Assembly: GCA_964470055.1 (NCBI GenBank)
Contig: CAYXZZ010000001.1
Coordinates: 1-64,000, forward strand
Reading direction: 5' to 3'
Length of the DNA: 64,000 nt
Source: JAEDES01 sp964470055
GTDB taxonomy: Bacteria > Bacillota_I > Bacilli_A > RF39 > UBA660
The number at the start of each line of letters is the position of its first letter. The first letter of the stretch is position 1. The notes under the pieces are model-generated. The model ran no database searches. It was not told the origin of the DNA and worked only from the letters and a program-made list of their open reading frames with translations. This document shows positions 44,594-56,000 of the stretch, in pieces. A program made the translations under genes and the position numbers.

Positions 44594-45037
44594 ATGAATT
44601 TTTTAAAGAGAAATAAAAATATAATTATAGTACTTATAGTATTCTTTGTTGCACTACTATTATGTATTCAATTAAAAAACATCTTGATTCCAAATGAAGG
44701 TGCAGCTGTTTATGGCAATCGACTAGATGGAAAAGTAGAAGTAACAAAGAATGTTGATGATAAAATTAAAGAATCTTTGACTGACGGAGCAGCAGAAGTT
44801 AAAGTTAGAACTTCAGGTAGAATTATAAATATAACTATCACAGTATATGATGAAGTTTCAAAAGATACTGCTAAAACGTATGCGACTACTGCTCTAGAGA
44901 CATTTACAACAGAAGAAAAAGGCTTCTACGATTTTCAATTTTATCTACTAAAAGATAATGAAGAAGCAACAGATTTTCCAATTATGGGTTATAAAATTCA
45001 AAACTCAGATAAAATATCATGGACAAAAGATAGATAA
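44594..45037 (+). CDS. small single-span membrane protein of unknown function
   Basis: A 147-residue protein with an N-terminal membrane segment (about 10-30) and an external alpha/beta domain. No family recognised. It is followed by the GGDEF protein 11 nt later, suggesting an operon, and it has two overlapping TATAAT boxes upstream (44566-44577). Confidence 0.6.
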   Translation: MNFLKRNKNIIIVLIVFFVALLLCIQLKNILIPNEGAAVYGNRLDGKVEVTKNVDDKIKESLTDGAAEVKVRTSGRIINITITVYDEVSKDTAKTYATTALETFTTEEKGFYDFQFYLLKDNEEATDFPIMGYKIQNSDKISWTKDR

Positions 45038-45048
45038 GAGGTAGAATA

Positions 45049-47091
45049 ATGAAAAAGAAAATATGGATAGTTATCATTTCTATTATAATAGCCTTAGTAG
45101 CTTTTGTACTTGTATATCGTTATTATAATAAGGAAGATAAAACAACAACATTAACCGTAACTGAAAAACGTTGGGTTGAAGAAAATAAAGATCAAACATA
45201 TGATTTTGAAGTCGTAAATGACTATCCTTTATATGGAATGAATGGAGAGGGTGTTATTTTCAACTTCATCTCAGACTTTGAAGAAGCAATTGGTATTGAA
45301 TTCAATAAAATCCCATACCTAAAAGACTCTAAAGACTCAACATCTGGTTTTAGAATTAGAATTTTAGACAATGATGAACAGTTAACAGAGAATGATTTAC
45401 CTTTATTTACAGATAATTATATTGCTGTTGGTAAAGAACATAAAAGAATAAATCATATTAAAGATATGAAAAATATGACTATTGGAGTTTTCGCAGAAGA
45501 TAGTGAAAATATTAGTTATTATTTAAAAAGTGGCACAAACCTATCTTACAAATCATACGAAAAGATAGAAGAATTATATGCTGCTTTAGATGATGGTACA
45601 GTAGAAATGATTATTGTTCCAAATATTATGTATCTTGATTATGTAATTGAAAATGACAAATATGCTATCAATTATTTCTTTACTGAATACCAAAAACAAA
45701 TTGTTTTAACATTAAGCAGTAGCAATGATAAATTAAATGAAATAGTTGAAAAATACTATAACAAATGGCGTTATACAAAGTATGTAGAAGAGTACAATGC
45801 TGCATATTTAGATTACTATTTAGATAAAAATGAATTAACTGCTAAGGAAAAATCAACTTTAGTTTCAAAAACTTATGTCTATGGTTATGTTGAAAATGAA
45901 CCATACGAATTAAAAGTACATAGTAAACTTGCAGGAATAGCCGGTGAATATATCAATAGAATGGCTCGTTTAGCAGACATTGATTTTAAATATAAAAAAT
46001 ATTCATCTAAAACAGCCTTAGAAAAAGCAATTGAAAAAGGTGAAGTAGACATTTATTTTGACTATTATAACTATAGTGATGATAATTATCTACCAACTAT
46101 TTCAACATTCATTGAAGACTACGTTGTTCTAGGAAAACAAGAAGATAATCATGTTGTTAATTCTTTTGAAAGTCTAAAAAACCAAAAAGTTTTAATGTTA
46201 AAAAACGATTCTCTTCATAGTTATTTTGAAAGTAACTCAAAAGCCAAAATAAAAACATACAAAACATTAGATGAAATGCTTAAAGAAGCAGATTCTGATT
46301 TAATAGTAGTAGATTATGAAATCTATTCATACTATCAAAATAGTAAGTTCAAAAACTATAAATTATTATATAAAGATACAATGATGAATGATTATAAGTT
46401 CATGGTTCAAAAAGATAATGAAGCCTTCTATAATTTATTTAATTACATTATTAGTACAAATTCATATTACAATTATCGTAATACTGGAATTGAAAACTTA
46501 CATGCATCAATACTAGAAGATTCAACTCTAGAACAAGTATATACAATTATTTTAGCAATTATTTTTGTACCTTTAATTGTTTTAGGAATTATCTACGTTA
46601 TAATTAAAAAGAAAAATGAAATTAAGAAAATAAAAGCAACCGATAGACATAAATATACAGATATGTTAACTTCATTAAAAAATAGAAATTATTTAAATGC
46701 CAAGATGGCTGAATGGGAAGAATGCAAAGTATTCCCACAATCAATAGTAATGGTTGACTTAAATAATGTTAAATATGTCAATGATAACTATGGACATGAA
46801 GAAGGAGATCAACTAATCATCAAAGCAGCCGGTATCTTAGTAAATACACAATTAGAAAATAGTGAAGTTATTAGAACAGATGGAAATGAATTCTTAATAT
46901 ATCTAGTTGGCTATAGTGATAGACAAATTTCTACATATACTAAAAAGTTAGAAAAAGAAATGAAATCATTACCACATGAATTTGGTGCCGCTGTAGGATA
47001 TAGTATGATTACTGATGAAATCAAAACTTTAGATGATGCTATTAACGAAGCAACACTTGAAATGATTACAAACAAAGAAGAATATAAATAA
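45049..47091 (+). CDS. membrane sensor with two SBP_3-like domains and degenerate GGDEF
   Basis: A 680-residue membrane protein. After an N-terminal span come two extracellular solute-binding-like domains (about 40-255 and 265-480), a second span (about 500-525) and a GGDEF-type domain (about 540-680). The substrate region reads MVDLNNVKYVNDNYGHEEGD, and the signature is DGNEF in place of GGDEF. Diguanylate cyclase activity is therefore uncertain; it may bind GTP or c-di-GMP without making it. The external domains should sense an amino acid or similar ligand. Confidence 0.83.
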   Translation: MKKKIWIVIISIIIALVAFVLVYRYYNKEDKTTTLTVTEKRWVEENKDQTYDFEVVNDYPLYGMNGEGVIFNFISDFEEAIGIEFNKIPYLKDSKDSTSGFRIRILDNDEQLTENDLPLFTDNYIAVGKEHKRINHIKDMKNMTIGVFAEDSENISYYLKSGTNLSYKSYEKIEELYAALDDGTVEMIIVPNIMYLDYVIENDKYAINYFFTEYQKQIVLTLSSSNDKLNEIVEKYYNKWRYTKYVEEYNAAYLDYYLDKNELTAKEKSTLVSKTYVYGYVENEPYELKVHSKLAGIAGEYINRMARLADIDFKYKKYSSKTALEKAIEKGEVDIYFDYYNYSDDNYLPTISTFIEDYVVLGKQEDNHVVNSFESLKNQKVLMLKNDSLHSYFESNSKAKIKTYKTLDEMLKEADSDLIVVDYEIYSYYQNSKFKNYKLLYKDTMMNDYKFMVQKDNEAFYNLFNYIISTNSYYNYRNTGIENLHASILEDSTLEQVYTIILAIIFVPLIVLGIIYVIIKKKNEIKKIKATDRHKYTDMLTSLKNRNYLNAKMAEWEECKVFPQSIVMVDLNNVKYVNDNYGHEEGDQLIIKAAGILVNTQLENSEVIRTDGNEFLIYLVGYSDRQISTYTKKLEKEMKSLPHEFGAAVGYSMITDEIKTLDDAINEATLEMITNKEEYK

Positions 47092-47105
47092 AAAGGAAGT
47101 ATAAT

Positions 47106-47957
47106 ATGGAGCAAGCAAGAGGTTTTTTTAAAAAAATTATTGAACTAATAAAAAAGCCTGAGTTAAGGATTTTACCTGGCCAGCTTGCTTTTTTTCTTGT
47201 CTTATCATTGATACCATTAGTCGCTCTTATTGGAGCCATCGCATCAGCACTATCAATACCTGTTGATACAATTAGAAGTGCTATAGATGGTGCTGTTCCC
47301 AAAGCCGTGGCTGATATTATTGCTAATGTTATGACTGCTCAAGGATTAAATTTTAATGTAGTTGCTTTCTTTGTAGCAGCCTTCGTCCTAGCATCAAATG
47401 GTGCAAATTCAATGATTATTACTTCTAATGAAATATATAAAATCAAATCAGAAGGTTATTTTAAACGAAGAATAAAAGCAATTTTAATGACTGTTTCCTT
47501 AGTAGGCCTATTCTTTTTCCTACTAGTAGTTCCTGTTTGGGGAGATACCATCTTTGAAATTATTGCCGGATCAATTTCTAAAAATATACCTATTGATTTT
47601 ATCTATCGATTGTTTAAATTACTACAATATCCAATTACAATTATAATTTTATATTTTAACATTAAACTAATATATGTTATTGCTCCAGATGAAAAAATAG
47701 AAAGTACTAGTGCAACTAAAGGATCAATCTTTACAACGGTAGGCTGGATTTTAGCCACAGAAATTTATTCCTTTTATATAGCAACATTCTCAAACTATAG
47801 TCTATTTTATGGTAGCATCTCAAATGTTATAATTTTACTACTTTGGGTATACATCTTATCATACATTTTTGTCCTAGGTATGATTTTGAATGCCGGAAGT
47901 TATAAGGCTCTGGAAGAAAAAAAGCCACTTAAAGAAATAATCAAAAGCGATGTGTAA
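47106..47957 (+). CDS. YihY/BrkB family membrane protein
   Basis: A YihY (formerly called RNase BN) family protein of 283 residues with about six membrane spans. FLVLSLIPLVALIGAI and the SNGANSMI and YGSISNVIILLLWVYILSYIFVLG-type segments are typical. The biochemical role of the family is unsettled. It follows the GGDEF gene by 14 nt with an AAGGAAG site, so it may be cotranscribed. Confidence 0.87.
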   Translation: MEQARGFFKKIIELIKKPELRILPGQLAFFLVLSLIPLVALIGAIASALSIPVDTIRSAIDGAVPKAVADIIANVMTAQGLNFNVVAFFVAAFVLASNGANSMIITSNEIYKIKSEGYFKRRIKAILMTVSLVGLFFFLLVVPVWGDTIFEIIAGSISKNIPIDFIYRLFKLLQYPITIIILYFNIKLIYVIAPDEKIESTSATKGSIFTTVGWILATEIYSFYIATFSNYSLFYGSISNVIILLLWVYILSYIFVLGMILNAGSYKALEEKKPLKEIIKSDV

Positions 47958-47975
47958 AAAAACTCATCGCTTTTT
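47943..47975 (+). terminator. terminator overlapping stop codon
   Basis: AAAAGCGATG and CATCGCTTTT; the TAA stop (47955-47957) is in the loop. Confidence 0.8.
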
Positions 47976-48013
47976 CTAATGCTTATAAGGAGATTGAAAA
48001 ATATATAATAGAG

Positions 48014-48022
48014 TGATATAAT
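48014..48022 (+). promoter_or_regulatory. extended -10 promoter of the LTA synthase gene
   Basis: TGATATAAT, 20 nt before the ATG. Confidence 0.6.
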
Positions 48023-48042
48023 TATATAAGCGAGGTATAGAT

Positions 48043-50109
48043 ATGAAAAGAATAAAGATTGGTTTAAAAAAACTTAAAGACAGCACTAATAAAGTAATTA
48101 AAAAAATCAAAACAGAACATTTAATCGAGAAATATATTAAAGATAATGTCTTATTTTTAACTTTTGTAATTGTTGGCGTATTAAACGCTTCATTATTAAG
48201 AAGTTTTTGTATGCCCACACTTAAAAGTATATTTTCAATTCAAGCAATATTAGCCGATACAGCAGTAGTAATCATAATTGGTGCTTTTGGATACTTCTTA
48301 AAACCAAAAAATCGTTTTGCTTACTATTTCTCATTTACCATTTTTTTAATGGCTATTTGCATGATTAATTCAGTCTATTATACATACTATACGTCTTTTG
48401 CTTCAATTTCAATGTTATCTCTAACTCAATATGTTGGAGAAGTAGGCGATGCCGTAACTGAAAACGTCATCCAATTAAAAGATTTAATTTATATTATTGG
48501 CCCAATCGTTATGTTTATAATCCATCGCAAACTAAAAAAACAAAATTATTATAAACGTATAATTGTCAAATCAGAACGTAAGAAAAAAGCCTTTACTACT
48601 TTAATTACAGGAGTATGTATTGCTGGAGTATTCCTATTAACTTTGACACCAACTGACATCAGTAGATTATTAAAACAATGGAATAAAGAATATATTGTTC
48701 AATGCTTTGGTATTTATGTTTATCAAGGAAATGATGTCATTTCAACAATCCAACCAACCATCAATTCAATGTTTGGTTATGACAAAGCAAACAAATCATT
48801 TGTTGAATATTTTGAAGGAAAACAAGAAGTTCAAACGAATGCCTATACAAACATCTTTGAAGGGAAAAATGTCTTAGTAATCCATGCAGAAAGCATGCAA
48901 ACAAATGCTATGGAACTATCTTTCAATGGTGAAGAAGTAACTCCAAACTTAAATAAACTTGCAAGTGAAGGAATGTTTTTCTCAAACTATTATTCCCAAG
49001 TTAGTGTTGGTACTAGTAGTGATGCTGAATTAACGTTTAATACTTCTTTAATGCCTACAAAAAGTGGTACAGCCTTTGTATCTTATCCGGATAGAACTTA
49101 TATTTCTACGCCATCATTATTAAAAGAAAAAGGTTATTATACATTCAGTATGCATGCTAATAACGCTGATTTCTGGAATAGACGAGTAATGCATACTAGT
49201 TTAGGCTATGATAGATTTTATAGTAAAGCCGATTATGAAATAACCGATGAAAATATAATTGGTCTAGGTTTAAGTGACAAAGAGTTCTTTGCTCAGTCAA
49301 TTGAAAAATTAAAAAAGATCGATAGTAAACATGAAAATTGGTATGGGTTAATGATTATGTTATCAAATCATACACCATTCTCAGATACAGAAAAATATGG
49401 TGACTATTCTGTTGATATAAAAGAAACTATCACTAATGAAGATGGAACAACAGAAGAAGTTGTATATCCATATATGGAAGCTACTAAATTAGGAAACTAC
49501 TATAAGTCACTTCATTATGCTGATGAGGCTCTAGGAGAATTAATCACTGGGCTAGATGAAGCGGGACTATTAGAAAACACAGTCTTAGTTATCTATGGAG
49601 ATCATGATGCTAGAATTTCTAGAAAAGAATATAACTATTTATACAACTACGATAAAGAAAATGATGACATTCTAGATGATGATGATCCAAACTATGTTGA
49701 ATATGATTCCTACCAATATGAATTAGGTAGAAAAGTTCCATTTATCATTTGGACAAAAGATATGAAAGGAACTAGTCTAAACCAAGAAATAACAAATGTC
49801 ATGGGAATGTATGATGCCATGCCTACACTTGGAAATATGCTAGGTTTCTATAATGAATATGCTTTAGGACATGATATCTTCAGTATTAAAGAAAACAATA
49901 TTGTCGTTTTCCCTAATGGAAACTGGGTAACTAATAAAGTCTACTATAACAGTCAAAAAGGAGAATATCTTTCACTTGTAAACGAGGCAATAAGTGAAGA
50001 AGAAATAAAATATAATAACGAGTATGCAACAACCTTATTAGATGTTTCTAATGATATAATTGTCTTTGATTTACTAAAACCAAAAGAAGATATAGATATA
50101 GAAGAATAG
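48043..50109 (+). CDS. ltaS: lipoteichoic acid synthase family protein
   Basis: LtaS-like enzymes polymerise glycerophosphate from phosphatidylglycerol on the outer face of the membrane. Five membrane spans lie in the first 205 residues. The sulfatase domain has the metal Glu E283 (HAESMQ), the nucleophile T324 (SVGTSSDAE), a SMHANNADFWNR segment and the metal site YGDHDAR. At 688 residues it is close to the S. aureus enzyme (646). It is followed 13 nt later by a small anchored protein. Confidence 0.9.
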   Translation: MKRIKIGLKKLKDSTNKVIKKIKTEHLIEKYIKDNVLFLTFVIVGVLNASLLRSFCMPTLKSIFSIQAILADTAVVIIIGAFGYFLKPKNRFAYYFSFTIFLMAICMINSVYYTYYTSFASISMLSLTQYVGEVGDAVTENVIQLKDLIYIIGPIVMFIIHRKLKKQNYYKRIIVKSERKKKAFTTLITGVCIAGVFLLTLTPTDISRLLKQWNKEYIVQCFGIYVYQGNDVISTIQPTINSMFGYDKANKSFVEYFEGKQEVQTNAYTNIFEGKNVLVIHAESMQTNAMELSFNGEEVTPNLNKLASEGMFFSNYYSQVSVGTSSDAELTFNTSLMPTKSGTAFVSYPDRTYISTPSLLKEKGYYTFSMHANNADFWNRRVMHTSLGYDRFYSKADYEITDENIIGLGLSDKEFFAQSIEKLKKIDSKHENWYGLMIMLSNHTPFSDTEKYGDYSVDIKETITNEDGTTEEVVYPYMEATKLGNYYKSLHYADEALGELITGLDEAGLLENTVLVIYGDHDARISRKEYNYLYNYDKENDDILDDDDPNYVEYDSYQYELGRKVPFIIWTKDMKGTSLNQEITNVMGMYDAMPTLGNMLGFYNEYALGHDIFSIKENNIVVFPNGNWVTNKVYYNSQKGEYLSLVNEAISEEEIKYNNEYATTLLDVSNDIIVFDLLKPKEDIDIEE

Positions 50110-50122
50110 AAAGGGAGATATT

Positions 50123-50749
50123 ATGAAATTAAAGAAAAAGCCGAAAATAATCTTATATAGTGTTATCGCAATTTTTCTAATTGTCTTAGCCGCAGTACTA
50201 GTAATAACATTTATGCCAGACAAAAAACAAGAAGTAAAAGAGGTAAAAGTTTTAAAATCAATTGAAGCCTATCAATATGATTTAAAGGATAACAAAACAG
50301 AAACATATAAAAAGATGTTTAAAGAATTAGAAAATATTCTTCGAGAGGATGAAGTAAGTGATGAAGAATACGTAAAAAAGATTGCCGAAATGTTTGTTTA
50401 TGATTTCTATTCACTAGCCGATAAAAGCGCTAAAACCGATGTTGGAGGAGTAGACTTTGTTCATCCTAATGCTCTTCAAAATTTCTTAGTAAATGCACAA
50501 GACACTTATTATAAATATGTAGAAAGTAACTTGTACGGTGAAAGAGAACAAAAACTCCCAACAGTTGATTCCATTACAATAGAAAGTGCTACTTCAACAG
50601 AATACGTTTATAACAGTCAAAAACTATCTGCCTACGACGTCAAAGTAACATGGACATATACAGATGAAGCATATTCTAGTTATCAACAGTCCGCAACCTT
50701 AACCTTTGTTAAAGAAGATATTAAATTCTATCTAGTAGAACTTCAATAA
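50123..50749 (+). CDS. membrane-anchored protein of unknown function
   Basis: A 208-residue protein with an N-terminal membrane anchor (about 8-30) and an external alpha/beta domain. No family recognised; the fold pattern (helical start, then beta meander ending TLTFVKEDIKFYLVEL) resembles NTF2-like domains. It is cotranscribed with ltaS, so a link to teichoic acid assembly is possible. Confidence 0.6.
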   Translation: MKLKKKPKIILYSVIAIFLIVLAAVLVITFMPDKKQEVKEVKVLKSIEAYQYDLKDNKTETYKKMFKELENILREDEVSDEEYVKKIAEMFVYDFYSLADKSAKTDVGGVDFVHPNALQNFLVNAQDTYYKYVESNLYGEREQKLPTVDSITIESATSTEYVYNSQKLSAYDVKVTWTYTDEAYSSYQQSATLTFVKEDIKFYLVELQ

Positions 50750-50772
50750 GAGATAATAAATCTCTTTTTTTT
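50748..50772 (+). terminator. terminator for the plus strand
   Basis: AAGAGAT-aataa-ATCTCTT and T run; the 5' arm starts in the stop codon. Confidence 0.8.
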
Positions 50773-50775
50773 GGA

Positions 50776-50804
50776 CAAAAAAGAAGATGTTTATTCATCT
50801 TCTT
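50776..50804 (-). terminator. terminator for the LCP gene, over its stop codon
   Basis: AAGAAGATG-tttatt-CATCTTCTT; read on the minus strand it is followed by Ts. The stop codon of the LCP gene (50791-50793) is in the loop. Confidence 0.75.
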
Positions 50805-52842
50805 CAGTAGTAGGAGCAGAACTAGGAGTTGGTGTTGCGGAAGCACTAGGTGATGGAGTAGGTGTACTACTTGAACTTTCACTCGATTCATTATCTGAAC
50901 TAGAATCTTGTTTAGCGTCTTCCATTTCCTCCTCATTAGTTTCTTCTTCCTCAACCGCAGTACTTGCTAATGTCAATACTAAAGTATCACTAATTTTATC
51001 AATTCGCTTACTTGCTGGATAACTTTGAGCAGTAACTGTATCACCATCACCTTCAAACTTAACAGATAATCCTAAACTAGCCGCTCTAGCTGCAGCAGTT
51101 GCCTCTGTCATACCAATAAAGCTAGGAAGTAATGTATAATTATTATACCCTGAACTATAAGGACCTTTTCCCACAATAGTTTTCTCATATGGATTATTAA
51201 TTGAAAAACTAAATGATGTAATTTCTTTATGATCTATTAATTCCAAATTTTCCTTCATCGCCTGAACAATATCTTTTTTACTATTTGTATTAGGAACATA
51301 ATTATACAATACCATTCTCATTCTTTCATCATAAATCATTTGACTAGAACCGGCTAAATACAACTGTTGAATATTAATTAAATCTGCTTCTTCAGAACTT
51401 AAACTTTTCTTTATAATATCTTTTCCAATATTATAAAATTCTAATATTTGTTTTGTAGTAAGGTTAGTATCTAAACTATTTGATACTGTATCGAGTATCG
51501 ATGTAAATTGACTAACTTTAGTAATTGTTTTCATTTTGTTAATTAAAGCCATTATAATTTCTTGTTGATGTTGTGCTCTACCAAAATCTCCATTAACAAG
51601 GGCTTTTCTATTTCTAGCATATACTAATGCTTGCTCCCCATTAAGAGTTTGTAACCCAGGCTCAACACAAACCGTGCCACTACGATCAGAACTATCAGTA
51701 CATAATCTTTGTTCTACATTGATTTCAACACCACCAACAGCATCTACCAATTTAACTAATCCCTTAAAGTTTATCTTTGCGTAATAATCAATTTGAACAC
51801 CAAAATAATTTTGAATTGTATTAATCATACAGTCATTTCCATATCCTGCCGCATGAGTAATTTTATTTTCATCTTTATTTGACCAACAAGCAATTGGTAC
51901 ATAACTATCTCTTGGTATAGAAACCATAGTAGCATTCAAAGTTTTAGGATTAAATGTAATTAATATTAATGTATCTCCATTCGCAACAGCATTCTTTGAT
52001 AAAACTTCTACCGTTGAATCAATTCCCATTAAAAGTATTGTAAAAGGTTCAGTAACAGATTTATTAACTGAAGCAAATTCTATATCAGAAGTAGCAGACT
52101 TTTTCATTTCCTTACTTTTTTCTGCAACTATTTTTGTATCAGTAGCAATATCTTCATATCCTGTAATTCCAGAAAACATATCTACATAACTATCTGGAAC
52201 AAATACAGCACCAAGCTCATCAGCATATAAATCAACTATCATACTAGAATAATCTTCATAAGATTTTATAATATTAGAATCATTCAACTTATATTCATCT
52301 ATAATTTCTTGTGGAATAATATATCCATCTGGAGAATCCTCATCATTCAAAATTCCTACTACATAATCATTAATATCTTCAATTTCCGTAGCCGGATTAT
52401 CAGACATTGTAATTAAATAGGAAGTATAAGTAACCATTTCCTTATTTATATTATCAACTTTTCCATATAAATAATTAATTACAAAAGCAACTCCAAAACA
52501 TAACAGAGCATAAATAATAGTTAATATTACATAAGCAATATGTTTCTTTCTTTTCTTCCGCCTATTACTTTTTATAAGTATCAACTTTACTAAAATAATC
52601 AAATCAATAAGTGCCACTAATCCAATAACTATGTATCTAATCAATGGTTCAATCGCACCCAACAGTAACAATTCATATATTAAAAAAGCACTAGATACAA
52701 GAGCAATAATCACAAGTATCATTAAAAATACAAAACCAATTCCTAACTTTTTACTTGAATTTTCTATCTCCTCAGTATCTTTTTTCTTCTTTATTTTCTT
52801 TTCCTTTATCTTTTTTTCTTTAGGTTCTTTTTCTTTCGCCAT
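50791..52842 (-). CDS. LytR-CpsA-Psr (LCP) protein with PASTA domain
   Basis: LCP enzymes attach teichoic acids or other glycopolymers to peptidoglycan. The 683-residue protein has three membrane spans (about 30-130), an accessory region, and the LCP domain (about 265-470) with LLMGID, the Arg/Asp residues of SIPRDS, and RNRKA. A PASTA domain follows (about 565-630), then an acidic Ser/Thr/Pro tail. Four cysteines sit in the LCP domain (ACWSN, DCMIN, RLCTD, TVCVE), which may form disulfides. An AGGTTAC site precedes the ATG. Confidence 0.9.
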   Translation of the reverse strand: MAKEKEPKEKKIKEKKIKKKKDTEEIENSSKKLGIGFVFLMILVIIALVSSAFLIYELLLLGAIEPLIRYIVIGLVALIDLIILVKLILIKSNRRKKRKKHIAYVILTIIYALLCFGVAFVINYLYGKVDNINKEMVTYTSYLITMSDNPATEIEDINDYVVGILNDEDSPDGYIIPQEIIDEYKLNDSNIIKSYEDYSSMIVDLYADELGAVFVPDSYVDMFSGITGYEDIATDTKIVAEKSKEMKKSATSDIEFASVNKSVTEPFTILLMGIDSTVEVLSKNAVANGDTLILITFNPKTLNATMVSIPRDSYVPIACWSNKDENKITHAAGYGNDCMINTIQNYFGVQIDYYAKINFKGLVKLVDAVGGVEINVEQRLCTDSSDRSGTVCVEPGLQTLNGEQALVYARNRKALVNGDFGRAQHQQEIIMALINKMKTITKVSQFTSILDTVSNSLDTNLTTKQILEFYNIGKDIIKKSLSSEEADLINIQQLYLAGSSQMIYDERMRMVLYNYVPNTNSKKDIVQAMKENLELIDHKEITSFSFSINNPYEKTIVGKGPYSSGYNNYTLLPSFIGMTEATAAARAASLGLSVKFEGDGDTVTAQSYPASKRIDKISDTLVLTLASTAVEEEETNEEEMEDAKQDSSSDNESSESSSSTPTPSPSASATPTPSSAPTTEEDE

Positions 52843-53003
52843 AAAGTAACCTCCAATCTACGAATTCTACAATAAATTATACCCCAAAATAGAGTAATTT
52901 ATCAAGGTTCCAATAGAAGCAATAAAAATATTTTTTCTTCTTTGTAAAAAAATGTAAAATAATGTGAAAACTCCCAGTAATATTTAAAATGCATATATAT
53001 ATT

Positions 53004-53012
53004 TGATATAAT
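53004..53012 (+). promoter_or_regulatory. extended -10 promoter
   Basis: TGATATAAT, 32 nt before the glucosaminidase start. The 202-nt divergent region must also carry the LCP promoter. Confidence 0.55.
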
Positions 53013-53044
53013 ATTATTAAATAATATGATGGAGGTCTAGGCAT

Positions 53045-56000
53045 ATGAAAAAGAAGATATTATTTTTTATATTCATACTTACAATCAGTTTCTTTTCCAT
53101 AAAAGATACTCATGCTTATTCAAAATCAGATTACGCTAGTAGAACATTATGTGGTAATTTTGAAGTTTCATTATTTAAAGTCGATGGTACAATTGAAGCA
53201 CAAAGTTGTCATGCTACTTTCGAAGAAGCAAAAGCGGCAATGCTTGCTGATGGGAATCAAGATTTAGCCTTACTTGCCAAAATAGGAACGGAAATAAAAA
53301 TATTGGATGCTAATGCTGCGTTAGTAGATTTTTCTAATACAACCAGTGTGTTTTATATATATCCCACAAGTCAAATTACAAAAGATACAGAACACACATA
53401 TATGACAGGGGATAGTGCTTATGGTGGGGGAGATGGAGTTTTAATTAATTCTGGTTATTCCACAACATCTAATACTTTCACAACTCAAGTAAAAATTAAC
53501 GGTTACACAGGTTGGGTAAGAAGTGGTGTTGTAGAAATAGTACCTCTTGTTTGGGTAAAATCATCAAGTAGTTATACAATCTCTAATGAATCAATCAGAC
53601 ATAACTTTGTTACTAAAATTCAAAATACATATACCGGAAGTTCTGGTACTACAATCGGACCTAAACCAGAAAACATTGATGTAGGAACCTACTATAGTTA
53701 TGATGGTCATTATTTCTATACTGACAGATATAAAATGGTTGCGGACTACAAGGCTGGCCACTATGACAATTCCATAAATAAAGATAACCCGTACTACAAC
53801 TATTATCAGTTTTTACCACAACACACGAGAACAACTTATTCAAGTCTAAACATTGATGAATACATTCGAAATGTCATGGGTTATGGAAGAGATGTCTTTG
53901 GAACAACAGCCCTTGTTAAAGATGGAGTATCATCATCAAGACTATATGGTCAAGGAACATTCTTTTACAATTCTCAAGAATTATATGGAGCCAATGCCTT
54001 ACTTGCTTTTGGTGTTAGTAGAAATGAAACTGGAAATGGAAAAAGTAATTTAGCCATTAATAAAAATAATGGTTTTGGACTAAATGCAGTAGACTCTAAT
54101 CCGACTCTAGGTTCAACATATTTTTCAACATTCTCTCAAAGTATTTTAGATTATGGATATTCTTGGGTAGCCTATGGTTATTCAGAACCAACAGATCGGC
54201 GTTATTTTGGTGCTCAAAATGGAAATAAATTTGTTGGAATGAATGTTAAATATGCATCTGATGTTTATTGGGGAGAAAAAATGGCCTCTAATTATTACAA
54301 CTTAGACAAAGCCTTTGGCTTACAAGATTATAATTTTTATCAAACCGCTGTAACAACAAAATCAACAACAGCACAGTCTGCTCCAACTACTAGTACCTCA
54401 AATTATGTCTACACTTATCCATCAGCCGATAACGGATTAGTAATATTAGATGAGGTAGAGGGAGAAGAAGTAGATGGAAATACCTTATGGTATAAAGTTG
54501 TCTCTGATATGAACATTGATTCCAACTTCAACCAACTTACAACAGGTTATTACAATTGGAATTCCTATGTCTATGTGCCAGCAGCACACGTTATAAAAAC
54601 CAATACAGGAAAAAATGGTTACATTTCACCAAACGAAGTAACTGAATATCAAGATAAATATTATACTTATGACTTGCATACCTCCGGTGGAATTTTATAT
54701 CCAGAAGTTGCGATTTCAGTCAAAGATACAAGTTACTACTACGATTCAACTTTAATCAGTAAAACTGGTCAAACTTTATTAAAAGATAGATATGTAATGG
54801 TATATACAACAGCTTATGATAAAGATAAAAATGTTGTTGCCTACCAAGTTACATCTCATTATAAGTATTCCCAAAAACATTGGGTAAGTGCCGATTCCAT
54901 TAAATTTGTAAGTAGTAAATACGGTCAGGCCAGTGTAACAGTAGATGGCGTAAATACTTATACAATTGTTAATCCAACTACTGTTGATGATTTATCTACC
55001 CATATAAGCGGTTTATATCATTATGCCTATACACCAATTCTTGAAGAAAAAACTGTTGATGGTTATCTTTGGTACAAAGTACCAGTTAATTTAAGTGGAA
55101 CAGATAACGTTTATGGTTGGACTTTAGCAACCGCCCCAGATGTTGCAATTAATGTTTACCAATATACTGCCACTAACTCTGCACCAGTCATCACCGCAAC
55201 AGATAAAACAATAATTCAAGGAAGAGAATTTGATGAACTTGAAGGTGTAAGCGCAACAGATTCCGAAGATGGAAACATTACTTCCGCTATTGAAGTTACA
55301 GAAAATACAGTCGATATAAATACACCGGGAACATATAAAGTCACTTATCAAGTCGCAGACACATCCAAAGATACAACAACAAAAACCATCACAGTAACTG
55401 TCCTTGCTGATGAAGAACCAGTAATTAATGCTTCAAACAAAACAATTACTATTGGAAAAAGCTTTAATCCTAAATCTGGTGTTACCGCAACAGATAATGA
55501 AGATGGTGAAATAACTGAAATTACAGTAGACGATAGTAAAGTAAAATACGATGCAGTAGGTGAGTATGAAATTACATATACAGTACAAGATAGTTTTGGT
55601 CACACTGTCACAAAGACAATCATTCTTACTATCAAAGAAAAGGCTACATTAGATGAAAAGATTGAACAAGAAGGAACTTTCTATTTTGACTATTTAGACA
55701 ATATAAATAACAATCTTCAATTAAGAGGGTACCTCACAATAAGTGGTATGAATAATACTCTTAATGAAGATATTACTTATTCTGTGGTTTTTATTGATAC
55801 TCAAAATGAAGAAAACACTTACACACAAGATGCCACTAGAATTACAGAGCTAACTGGTATTAATAGACCAATCTATTCCGTAGATGGATACACATACACT
55901 CACTCTTGGTTTGTAATCGATATTGACATAGATTCTCTACCAGTAGGAAACTACACAATGGAAGTTATTGCTGAAGGAGAAGAATACTACTCAAAATCTT

